From the NCBI RefSeq assembly GCF_003144195.1, contig NW_020290002.1, positions 62,001-126,000 on the forward strand: a DNA stretch of 64,000 nt, in the 5' to 3' direction. This DNA comes from Ceraceosorus guamensis. Lineage: Eukaryota > Basidiomycota > Exobasidiomycetes > Ceraceosorales > Ceraceosoraceae. The notes beneath the pieces were generated by a model. The model was not told where the DNA came from, made no database searches, and saw only the letters and a program-made list of their open reading frames with translations. The stretch's first letter is position 1. The number at the start of each line of letters is the position of its first letter. Of this stretch, positions 11,659 to 22,608 are shown piece after piece. The position numbers and the translations under genes were made by a program.

Positions 11659-13665
11659 ATGGCGGCGCCTCTGAGCGTAGAGGAGGCACTGGCTCCAGTA
11701 GAAACTGTCACTGCGGCCGCTAGCATTGCGAGCGGCTCGGGTACCAACGGGTCGTCCATTGCGAGCACATCGGCGACAGCGGACTCTCTGAGCTCAGCAG
11801 AAGATGGCTGGCCAGCGGACGAAGATGAGGAAGAGAAGAGCGCGGTACAGCTCAAGATTGAGCTCAAAAGGGCGAAGCAGGAGAGGAATGCTTTCGAAGC
11901 CCAGTACCAAGGCTTGCTCAGCAAGCTGACAGCCATGCGCAACACGCTGGGTGAGCGGCTTCGACAGGATGCTGTGAGTATCCAATATTCGAAGCGCACT
12001 CCTGAATTTGAAAGCGCGATCCGACTACGACACTGACGCATGCTGAACTACACGTGCTCGCTGAATGCAGGAAGAGCTCGATCGGCGAGAGTCGAATATC
12101 GAGAGCTTGCAGGCACAATTGACGACGCAGACCGAGCTAGTCGAGACGCTCAAGAACGAGCTCGTAGGATCTCATGCAGACGTGGAGCGGCTCCAGACAT
12201 CCTTGGATCTAGCAAGGAATGCGGCTCCTCCAGATCGAACGCGAGAGCTTGCAGAAAGTGCGGAAAGGCTTCGAATCGAGGCTGAAGGCTGGGAGAGCGC
12301 ATACACAGAAGAGCGTGGGCTTCGAGAGGAGGCAGAGTCGCGAGCTGCAGAGGCCGAACGGAGGAGAGATGAGGCAGAGAGGAAAGAGATGGAGGAAGCT
12401 ACACGAGCTGAGAGAGAAGGCGCCACAGCGAGGGAACTTCAGGCGGTTTTGGAGGAATTTCAGGCAGGTGAGCAGCAGCATCTTACCGGCAACATCTCTT
12501 GCGGCGCTGACCTTAACGACTGCTTCGACGTGCGCTTGCTCGCTGGCAGCGCAAGAAAGTGAGCTGCAACGCGCTCTAGGAGACTATCAAGAGAAGTACG
12601 ACACCATCGTGGCTTCTCTCGAGGAGTACAAACAGCGCACGACCATAGCGGAAGTGAGTGATGGGACAGTATCTGCTTCCAAAATGGCCTGGCTGAGGAG
12701 ATCGCCTCCCAATTCAGAGCAAGCTTGCGGACTACCGAGACGCCGCGGAGCGGAATGCAATACTAGAGAAAGAGGTCAGAGAAAAGAACCTCTTGGTGGG
12801 CAAATTGAGGCACGAGGGTGAGTCATGCGCAAGAGAATCCCGCCTGCTGTCAACTTATTCGTTTACTTTTTGAGTCTCCCCGCAGCCGTAATTTTGAATG
12901 AGCATCTCACCGAGGCTTTGAGGAGATTAAGGTCGGACACGTCGGATTCAAACGTGGACAGGTGAGAGCGCGAGTCTGTGCGATCGCTCACGATCTATTC
13001 TAAAGCCCCGCACTTCGCATCTAGACGGCTTGTCACCAACCTTTTTGTGCAGTTCTTGACGACTCCGAGGGCAGATGCAAAGCGCTTCGAAATGCTCTCC
13101 TTGATCGCGTCGGTATTGCAATTTACTGACGAGCAGCGCGAAGCGACAGGCTTGCAACGCGTTGCTGGTGCTTCGGGCAGCGCGTACAACAAAGGTATGC
13201 CGCCAGGAGTAAGAAGAGGTAGCAGTATCGGCGGCCACACGCGGTCGGAAGCGAGCAGTGGAGGAACGGGAGACGAGGTGAGATCTACCTGTTTTCTTTG
13301 CCCACACGCGAACTCTTCAATTTCAGCTCAAACGTCCACTTTTGTGACCGCCGATGTCTTAGTCTTTCTCCAATCTGTTTCTGGAATTCTTGCTGTCCGA
13401 AGCGGACAAGGCTAAACCAACCCGCGAAGCAAACGGTCAGGCGAGCGAGCCCACGAGCCCCAAGACACCGACGACTGCACCAGCAACCTTCAATTTAGGC
13501 AGCCTAGCAGCTTTGAGGCGGCCCTCTACCGACCTTTTCCGCGGCTCTAGCGCCACCAGCAGCGGCACCAGGACCCCGCTCTCCCCATCTTCCAGCACGA
13601 CATCGGGTCCCATGTCTCCTCCGCCTTCTTCGTCAACCGTGAAAGGCAAGCCACCACTTGGCTGA
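11659..13665 (+). CDS. RUD3: Golgi coiled-coil protein with GRAB domain, RUD3/GMAP210-like
   Basis: Seven exons: 11659-11973, 12071-12467, 12550-12653, 12718-12817, 12886-12961, 13025-13277 and 13363-13665, giving 515 residues; introns 63-97 nt. An acidic, low-complexity N-terminus (to about residue 60) leads into a long Glu/Arg/Ala-rich coiled coil (about 65-310). A GRAB (GRIP-related Arf-binding) domain begins near residue 329 with VDRRLVTNLFVQFLTTPRA and continues KRFEMLSLIASVLQFTDEQR, then SFSNLFLEFLLSEA after a Gly/Ser insert. This domain binds Arf1-GTP and places Rud3 proteins on the cis-Golgi as tethers. The C-terminus is a Ser/Thr/Pro-rich tail. The start ATG follows GAAATGG and has no upstream in-frame ATG. 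Confidence is high for a GRAB golgin, somewhat lower for strict RUD3 orthology. Confidence 0.86.
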
Positions 13666-14148
13666 TCGCTTTCATCGCAATGCAATCGATACCTTTACCG
13701 GTCCGCAAATCATTGTACTGGGCCCGCGCCTTGAGTCTTTGTCCCAGATGTGGCCGGGCCTGACATCGACCACAGACTGACGCCAGAATGAAGCCTCGAG
13801 GAGAGACAAATGCATACTAGGTGTTAGGACGCAGCGGATGGACGGTGATCTCGCGCCTCGGCTAATTCTGAGCGCCTACCAAAGGTTGGATTTTTGACGA
13901 GTTCGAAAGCTCTCGGACCCATGACTCGCAATTGTTGGGCTCACCGCCATGCGTGGTTTGCGGTCAAAGTACGCGTGTCCACAACGTCCTCTTACGCAAC
14001 ATGCGCGTTGGTGATGTTCGACAACGCAGTCTGCCATTCACATTACTGCACGGAGATGCGCCTGCGCTCGTGCGCGCGCTCTGTGAATTGGGCGAAGGTG
14101 GAAGATGCAAAGCTCGGCAGATGAGGAACGATGGTGCGCGCCAAGGTA

Positions 14149-14175
14149 CAGCAGCAGCAGCAGCAGCAGCAGCAG
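14149..14175 (+). repeat. (CAG)9 microsatellite
   Basis: Nine uninterrupted CAG units outside any supported gene. Confidence 0.9.
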
Positions 14176-14390
14176 GTCAGGATCAACATCAAAGTCAGAG
14201 CGCGGCTCATCCAAGATCCGATAAAGGCTGTGCTATGCATGCAGAAGAAGGGGGCCAAATTCAGACGAGCTGATGCAGCCTGTCGGAGGATTGTGTCTCA
14301 CACGTGTGCGGGTGCGGCGTGCTGGTGTGGAACGGGTACACCCTACGCGTGGAGATGGTGCTTAATTGCACCCAGCAAACTGCGCATGAA

Positions 14391-14446
14391 CGTGATTCGT
14401 GATTATTCAAAGATTATCATTCATGATTCGTGAGCCTTCTGATTCA
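14391..14446. repeat. Cluster of GATTCGTGAT-type words
   Basis: CGTGATTCGTGATTATTC followed by ATTCATGATTCGTGAG and TGATTCAC within 56 bp: the same family as 1602-1723, here in the opposite orientation. Confidence 0.75.
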
Positions 14447-15604
14447 CTACTTTGGGATCCTTCAAAGATTCGCGCGCATATATATATGCTCGACTCGACT
14501 CTCTGACTTTTACTACAGCACGCACGGAGCAGGCGCCCAGGGTCCCAGCCAGCAAGCATCTTGGTTCGCCCGCGTAGCTGCATGGCCGCCATAATACCGT
14601 ACAACTTCAACCTTGTAATCAAGCATATGAGACGCTTAATGCTTAATGGTGATTGTGATTCCAGAGACGAGAGGCAATTCGTCTTGCGATTGACTGCAGG
14701 ACCAGCAGCATGCACGGACCGCATATACAAGACTTCAGTTGAACATGAAAACCTATCCACATGTGATTCAAATTTCGATTGATGGTGCGACGGCGGCAGA
14801 AACCTTTTTGAGGAGGTCATCATGCCGAACGGCGGCACGCGCTCGGCAGGTTCGCTCTCCGCTTTGACTCTGTGCGCAAGTCTTTGTCTATGTACCGATA
14901 TGTAGGGTACACAACGGTATACAGTACTCGTGACTGTAGCTGCTGGGCCGGCCGCGCTTAGGGTTGCGGGTCTGAATGGACAGATGTTCCAAATTGATGA
15001 TCGCCTAACGAGTCGTTGCTCCGCGTTGTCATGCCCCTTTCATCTTTGCATTCGATCACGAACCATGCAACACTGCTTGATTATTGCACATGTATCGAAT
15101 ACTCGCCCTTCCCAGTCTATCCACATCCACCTTGTCGCATGCTGGATGCCCGCAACCCAAACAGGGGGCTGGCTGGCTGGAACGCTTGCTTGCTTGGCCT
15201 GAGCACAGCGCGTCTCGCGAACCACAAATCGCGAATGCTTTGATGATCAACGTGCATTCATTTACACTTCGCCATTCACGCTTGATTATGACTCGGAGTC
15301 TGCCGAGTCACATCGACTGCGTGGCGGACTTGCGTGGAAAATGCGTGATTGAAGGGGGGGGAAGAAAGGGCCCAAGGTTCACGTCCAATTGATGACCGAG
15401 TATGCTGCTGCTGATCAGACAACGAAGTTTGCGTGGTGGAGAGCAGGCGCCAGTGTCTGTGTATATATAGGCCATCATCTGACCCATATATCTACGCTTT
15501 GCGAAAGAGCCGACATCACCACCATTCCCCCCCTCGCGCATTCCCCAACCCGCCCCTCTTCCCCTTCCTCTCCCACTCCCGCCGCGTTGCCGCATCTCCT
15601 CATC

Positions 15605-16232
15605 ATGCCAGCAGCCTCCCACACCTTCAGCCGAGCCTCGGCTTGTGTTTGCAGGCGGCCCGGCGCTGGCCCCTCTCGATTATCACGTGGGAGCGCGAAA
15701 TTGCAGGGGCAAGCTCCGGCGTGCGCCTCTTACACAACGCCCATCACATCTCTGGCGCAGAGCACCGCGAGTGCAGCTCGATTGTTGCACAGGTCCAGCG
15801 TCAGACCGCCCATGCACAGCGAGGAAGATTCTTTAATGTGGAAGGTGAGTCTGAGTCGTGCCAGACCGTCTCTTCTGACTCACATCAACTCGATGGATGG
15901 ATGGAGAGCTGCCTGAGCCTGCATGCACGTGAGTCTTGCGTCAAAGTGGAGCGACGGATTGAAAGAGCTAGCTAGCTAGGCGGCAGCAGCTGCATGCTGG
16001 TCTGGGTACGCGTGCCCGCCTCTTCTGTTGCGTCTGCTTTGCTGCGCACATGCGCGCTCTCCGCGGTCGAAAAGATTTCACATCTTCTCGCGGCATCAGA
16101 TACACCACAACAAGCAGGCCAAAGTTGGCCTTGCAGTTGCCTGCAGGGCAGATAGCGATCACGGCGATCGCACCGCTCGGCACCTTCCTAGCTTTGCCCT
16201 TCTCTTCGTGCACATTCACAAAATCAGTATAG
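15605..16232 (+). CDS. Possible small mitochondrial membrane protein, unassigned
   Basis: The first exon (15605-15844, 80 codons) starts MPAASHTFSRASACVCRRPG and is rich in Arg, Ser and Ala with no acidic residue until RPPMHSEEDSLMWK, a textbook mitochondrial presequence followed by a cleavage-like region. It ends at a clean GTGAGT donor. A second exon in phase is proposed at 16137-16232 (after CCTTGCAG), encoding LPAGQIAITAIAPLGTFLAL and a short tail: one hydrophobic span. The sum is 111 residues. A TATA-like box (about 15459) and a C/T-rich leader precede the ATG. The overall plan, presequence plus one membrane span, is that of small respiratory-chain subunits, but I cannot name the family. 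The exon 2 boundary is uncertain, the 292-nt intron may hide another exon, and the gene may be spurious. Confidence 0.42.
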
Positions 16233-16429
16233 GCGTCGCTCACCGGGGCCAGCAGTTGCTCGATTCATCGATCGCTTCGCGTACAACCCTTTTCTCCATC
16301 TTCGTCCTTGCGTCATCGAACACATTGCGCTGATCATCATCATCTTCTTCTTCTTCTTCTTCATCTTGCACTTTCCGCAAACTCTGCTTCCACTCCTTTC
16401 CCGTCAACCTCTTCACTTCACCACGCGCG

Positions 16430-16447
16430 ATGTCGCCTCATCCGTGA
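16430..16447 (+). promoter_or_regulatory. Possible uORF before ARG2
   Basis: A five-codon open frame (MSPHP, then TGA) lies 51 nt before the chosen ARG2 start. If transcribed it could reduce or regulate initiation. It is unrelated to the known arginine attenuator peptide, which belongs to the carbamoyl-phosphate synthase gene. Function is inference only. Confidence 0.3.
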
Positions 16448-16498
16448 TTGTTCGCCACCCAATCCCTCGTCTACGTCGCGCCGATTGCCTCGTTCACC

Positions 16499-19249
16499 AT
16501 GGGCTCCAAACGCCCAATGCAGAGCCTGATCCTCGAGATCCTCAATGCTCAACCATCACTTAGAGATTCAAAGACCTACCTCAACTCCTTTGCCCCTCGA
16601 ACTCGTCAGCCCAGCTCCGGTGGGACGTCACGACAGCTTCCGCCTGGCTTCTTGCAGCAACAGCAGCATCAGCAGAAGCAGCCCAACGGTGAAACGTCGT
16701 CGAGTGCCGGCTCAGGTCTGAAGCTGCCAAACTCCTTTCAAGTTCCACCCCCGCCCATTGCCAGACCCGCGAACCCCAACAAGCATCGCGACGACGTCAA
16801 CCGACCTGAGCATCTCGTTTCGCGGCATTCAACTTCCCAAGAGCAGCAAGAATTGATCCCCGCAAAGGATGGCACGGAAGCAGCCCTGCAGCCCGAGCTC
16901 TCGCCGGGGCCCATCACTCAGCAGCACACCGCCTTGGTCAAAGTGCAGGGGCCTTTCACAGACAGGCAATTGGAGAGCATAGCAGAGGGAATGGTCTACC
17001 TGAAGAAGCTTGGGCTGGTCTCCGTCATCGTGATGGACTCAGAAGAGGCCACGTGGAGCAGTGGAGTGTCCCACTTTGCCTCCGTCGATGGTCGACGCTT
17101 GGACGCTTCGGAGATGGACGAGGTTGAAGAGGCTAGCATGGCCCCTTGGCTTGGCGAGGCCGCCGTAAGGGCGAAAGGAGCCGCTAAGGCAGCGGCGGGT
17201 AGCAAGGGCAGACGTCTTGGATTGGCTCAAGAGGCTCTCAGAAAGAGGCTCGTTGCGGACGTCTACAAGCTTTCGGAGCTCTTGTCCCAAAAGGGCGCTC
17301 CAGCCAGGCCTTTCCCTCAGGCTATCATGCGCGTGGATGCCGAGGCAGTGACTGCGAGGCATGCCGCCTCACCTCCTCACTTCCCGGAAAGAGCACCGAG
17401 GCGTTCAGCCAGAGAGGGCAAAGCAGGTCATTGCTGGGCAAACCAGACAGCTTCAGCGCAAGGACAGAATCTGGAGGCTAAAGCGTCGCTTGCCGCGGCG
17501 TCTTCATCTTCGTCGTCGGTCACAGCTGCAGGTGGGAACCTAATGTCCGCAGTCCACAGATCGCCAGTGGCTAGCGACGACGACCTGTCCACCTTGCGGT
17601 CCGCGCTGGCCAGCGACCAGATTCCAGTATTGGCGCCTCTTGCTCTGTACAGCGATCCCGAAGAGCATGGAGCAGAGAGGACTGTATGCGTGTCTGCAGA
17701 CGATGTGCTTGTTGGGCTGGCTAGAGATATGTCTGCTGCTGCGCGCGCTGAGGAGACTGCTGCGCTGCAGGGACAAGGACTGGAAGACGGCGTCGACATG
17801 ATGCCTCTGCGCTTGATGGTCATGTGAGTGCAGTGGAGGGCTCGTAGGAGCGATTTTGGCCTAGCCGCTAAGGCTTTGCGATTTTTCTGTCCCAGAAATC
17901 GAGAGGGAGGCATACCATCCCACGCACGAGGAGGCAACCCTCATCTCTCCATCAATCTGGCCTCAGAGTATGCGCACATCCGCGACCATTTCGTCTGGTC
18001 TCGCACACATCCCACGGCACTCAGCAATCTCGCAATGGTGCAGGATTGCCTTTCCTACATGCCACACTCTTCCTCTGGCGTCGTCGTCTCGCACAGATCA
18101 CCACGAAGTCTGATTGCGAACCTGATCACCAACAAAGCAGCTCACTCGCCTTCCTTGCCGCATCGCCTCCTTGCGAGCCGCAAGGATGTCAGACATACAC
18201 CCACTATCATTCGACCAGGACTTGATGTACGGGTGCTTTCCGACTTTGCTCAGGTGGACCAGCACAAGCTCACTGCTTTGCTAGAAGCTAGTTTCGGCAG
18301 GAAGCTCGACGCCGAGACCTATTACGCGCGCTTGACTAAATCTTGCGACTTTGTTATCGTCACTGGTGACTATCAAGGAGCTGCGATCGTGACTAGGGAG
18401 ATGGCACCAACCGACGTGGAAGGTGTGGACGAGCCCATCGCGTACTTGGACAAGTTTGCGGTCTTGCCAAGTCTGCAAGGTTCCGGAACTGTCGACTTCC
18501 TTTGGGGCGCTCTGAGAGACGAGGTGCACGGACTTGGACTTCTCGATGCGCTCAACGATAATGGGGGCGCTGGTGGTTTTGGTACTGGACGCGATCTCGT
18601 CTGGAAATCTCGCGCAGACAATCCGGTCAACAGATGGTATTACGAGCGCTCGAACGGTTTCATGAGAATAGACACGCGCTCTGAAGCGGAAAAGAAAGTC
18701 GCTGCCTCTGTTGAGGGTGAGGACCAGTACAAACCTGCGTGGAGCATGTTCTGGTGCGACGCGGAAGATAGGATCTCGAGAATGGCTGGAGAAAGAAGGC
18801 TGGGTGCGGAAGCCAGCGCCGAAGACGTTCTTGCGTACGAAGAGGAGCAATCTCACCGATCTGCCGCTTCGCGCCGGTCATCTGCAGCGGATCGAACATC
18901 TAGGGCAAGTGTGTCCTCCTTTGCCAGGTCGAGCGCGACCGATAGCCCAGCCGCGCGCAGCGCTCGCAAAAGAGCGGCCCGGCTGCACGCCCTCGCGCAA
19001 GGCTACGAGGAGGATGATGAAGTGCCCGAGTCGTCGACTGGCGCAGCGTACGGTGACCGCCACGACCACCATTCGCACTCCTTCGAAGCAGCCCAGAGAG
19101 ATCCGAGCACCGGTAGGTTGCTCTCTGAGCTTGACCCCCGTCCTGGCGGCGCTGGAGCTGCTTTACTGCCAATCGTTGCACCTGAAGAAAGCGGCCGCTT
19201 GCAACGATGGGCTGCCTGCATGGCCACCATACCCACCGCGTGGGCTTGA
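16499..19249 (+). CDS. ARG2: N-acetylglutamate synthase (mitochondrial, arginine biosynthesis)
   Basis: Makes N-acetylglutamate from acetyl-CoA and glutamate, the first step of ornithine/arginine synthesis. Exons 16499-17823 and 17896-19249 (intron 72 nt) give 892 residues. The N-terminus [20 protein letters not shown] matches fungal Arg2 proteins. A degenerate amino-acid-kinase-like region ([20 protein letters not shown] and the stretch after it) fills the middle. The junction restores the family block [20 protein letters not shown]. The C-terminal NAT acetyltransferase domain spans about residues 550-735 ([40 protein letters not shown]). An extra Ser/Arg/Ala-rich tail of some 150 residues follows, making the protein longer than yeast Arg2 (574). 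No classical presequence is obvious at this ATG; an open frame continues 17 codons upstream to a TGA without another ATG, so an upstream 5' exon is possible. Confidence 0.93.
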
Positions 19250-19820
19250 GTGAAGTGCACGAGCACGTCCCCAAGATGAAGCTCGCGCACACGTTCCTTC
19301 ATGAACTTTTCGAGCCCAACACAGACTTGCTGTATCTAGAAATGATCCTACTACTGCTACTACTGTACTTGTATCTCATCCACCCTCACATCGACAGATC
19401 TCTCTGAACTGCAGACAGTCTTCGCTCCAACCTTGCGCCCCACAGTGGCCTTGCTGGGTACGCGAAACGCAAAGTCGTGACAATGCTCGCTGTCGTCGAT
19501 CGTGATGCCAGTTGTTCCCGGTGCCGTCTGCGACGCGCCTGCTTGCTGTTAATTGAGAATCGCTCGCGGCTTTGGACAGCAACGCTTGCTTCCCATCGCT
19601 ACCATCCTCGCATTCCTGACGATTGCCTCTCGACACAGTAGTCATAACATCTTGCGAATTCTTTAGAGAAGTCGCGCGATCCCTCTCAGCATCACGCGCA
19701 CATCCCCGTGCGCTAGGCACATACACCCTTCAATCAGCCCCGCACGTCCAGTCAGCAATGACATTGCGATGCAGGAAAGAGAGCTCAGGACAAATACGAT
19801 TTGGCTTGTTGTGGTGCTGC
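19250..19820. other. Convergent gap between ARG2 and EBP2
   Basis: A 571-bp tail-to-tail gap that should hold the two 3' UTRs and terminators. An ACTACTGCTACTACTG stretch lies near 19349-19364. Nothing coding is supported. Confidence 0.55.
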
Positions 19821-21597
19821 TCAACCAGTCCTGCGCGACTTTCCTGGTCGCTTCGCAGCTGCTCCTCCTCGAAATCCTCCCCGAGGGCCTCCTCCTCGTG
19901 CACCACCACCTCGACCGCCTCTTCCACCTCGCGCGGATCCGCGTCCGGCTCGTCCACCACGCATCGCGCCGAAGTCGTTTGTGGACTCCCGCGTGTTCTC
20001 CTGGAGGGACGGCATCAATGCAAGGAACACGATTAGCTTCAACGCTTCAAGGCGACCAAAGAGGCCTGGGCGACAACGCTTCATTCTCACCTTTGCGCTG
20101 AAACAGACACCGCCGTGCAAGCAAAGATGGATGCGAGCTAGCATCAGCACCTTTGAAACGTATCAAGCTATGACTCGGCCGAACTCACTGCTTCTTCTTG
20201 CCCCCAAAGCCGTACTTGGCATCTCTGGCTGACCTTGGCATTCTAGCTTTGGGTCTGATTTGGCCTCTGCCGCCTCTAGAAGGCGCCCCTCTGCCCCGCT
20301 CCTGACCGTCGATGGCAGTCTCGAGCCGCACATCAAATCCATCATCGTCGCCTTCCAAAGCGCCCTCGTGTTCTGAGAGGCGCAGACGGACCACGACAAG
20401 GTGATCAGTGCATGTCGATCAGCTTGCTACTCTCGTACATGACTTGAGAGCACTGGCAAAGTACTTCACTCACTCCTTTTGAGACCCTTGATGCGCTCAT
20501 TCAACTCTCTCTTGCTCTTCTGCCTCTCGAGCTGCTTCTCGACTTGAACCTTCTTCCCGAACTTCTTCAATTCTCGTTGCCTCTTTGCCTCCTCAGAAGC
20601 CTTGATGCCAGCGCTCTCGTCCAGCAGCCTCTGTCTGACCCGCTCCATGTGCTCGTCCGTCTTGACCTGTTCGGCATAGAAATCTGCCGGCCTGTCGAAG
20701 GGTATGCCCGCTTGATTGCACAGTCTTCGACCTCGAACAGCAGCGTCTAGCGCTTGCTTGTAGCTGCAAGGGCGCCCGAACCGCAAAGTGAGAGTGAGTG
20801 CTTTCAGCATCAACTTCGTGCGCAGGATGCCCCACTGGCCGATCCCGTTCCACTCGCGGTACACTCACAAAGCCAACTCCCGCTTCAAGTCGTCGTTGGC
20901 GGGATCCGGCACGCCAGCAAGTGCGGCATCGATGCGCTGAGGGTAGACAACAGTCATGTGCTCGATCCATGGGAGAGCTCCCGGAGCAGATTGGCCAAGT
21001 GCGCCTCCATCAATGGACAAATCCTGCCGTATCCTGCGCATGGCATCTTGATTGTTAATCTTCTCTCGCATCGCTGGCCACTCTCCCTTGCCCTTCTTGG
21101 CAGCAGCCTTTGATGAGCTTTGGGTTTCATCAGCCTCCTCATCGTCTTCCTCGGCTTCATCCTCGTCGTATGACACAGCTTCCTCTTCCTCTTCGCTCTC
21201 AGACTCTGGCTCAGGTATCAGCCCGCTCCGTGCTAGACTGGCAGCGAGCGTGTCGCTCGCCTTGCTCTTGCTTCCCTTGGCTTTGGGAGTTGCGACGCGA
21301 TTCTCTACCTCTTCCGCTTCTTCCTCGTCACCCTCAAGCTCCCCTTTGTCTTCATCATCCTCATCATCCTCGTCTTCTTCTTCTTGATCATCCTGATCTT
21401 CTTCATCGTCGTCGTCATCGTAAGCATCATCATCCTCAATTGCTTCTCCTCTAAGGGCTTGAAGTTGAGCCAAATCCTCTGCGCTGAGCCCATCATCCCC
21501 CAATGCCTTCATCAGAGCTTCCAATCCTTCTTGCGAGACTTCTTCATCTTCATCGCTTTCTTCCTCCTCGCTGACCCCGTCTTCCTGCTCATCGTCA

Positions 21598-21630
<33 letters not shown>

Positions 21631-21830
21631 TCCTCCTCCTGCTCCTGCTCCTCCTCCTCCTCATCATGAGCAATCTCGTTCCCATCTCCCTCCTCCTCGT
21701 CTGTGCCTGTCTCCACAGCTACAGAGGGCTTGACTTTGCCTCTATTAGCAGAGGAGTTTCTCTCAAGCAGTGCTGATTTGTCTGACTTGGAAGGCGTCCG
21801 CTGCGCGCGTGCCTGCGTTCGACCGGCCAT
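19821..21830 (-). CDS. EBP2: rRNA-processing protein EBP2 (nucleolar)
   Basis: Ebp2 is a nucleolar 60S assembly factor needed for 27S pre-rRNA processing. Exons 20869-21830, 20474-20763, 20189-20372, a 7-nt micro-exon 20091-20097 and 19821-20000 sum to 540 residues. The N-terminal half is extremely acidic, with an Asp run encoded by repeated GTC/GAC triplets and several Glu/Asp blocks (about residues 40-235). The conserved EBP2 domain follows: KRELAFYKQALDAAVRGRRL (formed across intron 1), FDRPADFYAEQVKTDEHMER, RQRLLDESAGIKASEEAKRQ, ELKKFGKKVQVEKQLERQKS. The C-terminus has KARMPRSARDAKYGFGG, ENTRESTNDFGAM, an RGG-rich tract and KRPGKSRR. The micro-exon is inferred: without it the last two large exons are out of phase, while CGCAAAG flanked by TTTCAG and GTGAGA restores frame. 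Shares a divergent promoter with the bS21m gene, another ribosome-related gene. Confidence 0.92.
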
Positions 21831-22608
21831 GATTGATGTTCTAGCTTGGCAGACTTAGAAGGGTGTTGGACCCGCAGTATCGCAGGGCGGAGGAGCGCAG
21901 AGCCCCACGTTGATCAATCAGAGCGGATGGGGAAAGCGCTGCTGCTCGCTGGCTTGCTCGCTCGTGTATGCGTCGGAGTACAGAGGGTAGATCGGAAGTG
22001 TGGGTGATGTCGATGTACTGCGAAGGCATGATTTCTAGTCATTGATGTAGAGCGTCCGGGGTGCTGCAACTTGAATCCAAAAAATTGAGGCTTCGAGTTG
22101 GGCGTGCGCGTCTCTCGTACGACAGAGCTTCCTCGCTCAAATATTCGCCCGCGCGCGGCCATGGTGTGTTGACCAGTCTTTTGAGTGAGGGCGAGTGTGA
22201 GTGAGTCGTGAGCGAGTCGTTCGTGAGGGAAGCGAGCTTGATTCCACGTGGGGCTGCAAGAAGTCACGAGTCGTGAACCGCGCGTTAGAGTACAGTTTGA
22301 GTCAAAGTCAAGTGTGAGCAGTCAAGAGTCAAAGAGTCAGGCCAGACGATGAACGACGTTCGTGATTGCGATCCCGCCACGCAATTGCTACTCTCGACTG
22401 TTAAATGCACACACTAGCTGGGCGTGTTGTTTCAAAGGCTCTGCGGCACGCATACATAACTCCCAAACTCGTCTTTGGCGCTGACTCGAGCCCATTGCGG
22501 GCTTGCAAGCCACTCTTCGGACACGCACGCCAAACACAAACTCACGCGAAGCGGAATCATCATCACCGCACCGGAGTCAGCGACAACCATCACCATCGCA
22601 ACTCGAGC
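21831..22608. promoter_or_regulatory. Divergent promoter region of EBP2 and bS21m
   Basis: A 778-bp gap between two divergently transcribed ribosome-biogenesis genes. It includes a run of GAGTCAAAGTCAAG / GTCAAGAGTCAAAGAGTC words (22263-22340). An in-frame ATG at 22405 could extend the mitochondrial protein by 68 residues. Confidence 0.5.
22263..22340. repeat. GAGTC/CACGAGTC word cluster
   Basis: Dense GTCACGAGTCGTGA, GAGTCAAAGTCAAG and GTCAAGAGTCAAAGAGTC words within 78 bp, the GAGTC branch of the intergenic word family; similar tracts lie at 30995-31100 and 39720-39753. Confidence 0.7.

Larger units (their letters stand above)
13666..15604. other. Intergenic region, no supported gene
   Basis: About 1.9 kb after RUD3. 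It holds a (CAG)9 tract (14149-14175), a CGTGATTCGTGAT word cluster (14391-14446), TATA-rich words such as CATATATATATGC near 14478, and repeated GTATACAG / GTACAC words near 14890-14925. The last 150 bp carries GTGTATATATAGG (about 15459) and a C/T-rich leader that look like the promoter and 5' UTR of the next gene. Confidence 0.55.

Noticed and set aside
13895-13925. tRNA T-loop-like TTCGAAA
   Set aside because: Flanking stem bases do not pair and no acceptor or anticodon arms surround it; the GTTCGAATC near 27289 fails for the same reason.
16448-16498. Upstream extension of the ARG2 frame
   Set aside because: Starts from TTG with a stop just before it; no ATG. Only an upstream exon could make it real.
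21594-21660. Triplet repeat (GTC/TCC) inside EBP2
   Set aside because: It simply encodes the Asp/Glu run of the acidic domain, common in nucleolar proteins.
22405-22608. Upstream in-frame start for bS21m
   Set aside because: The added 68 residues are His-rich without presequence character; the ATG at 22609 begins a good mitochondrial leader. Not excluded.
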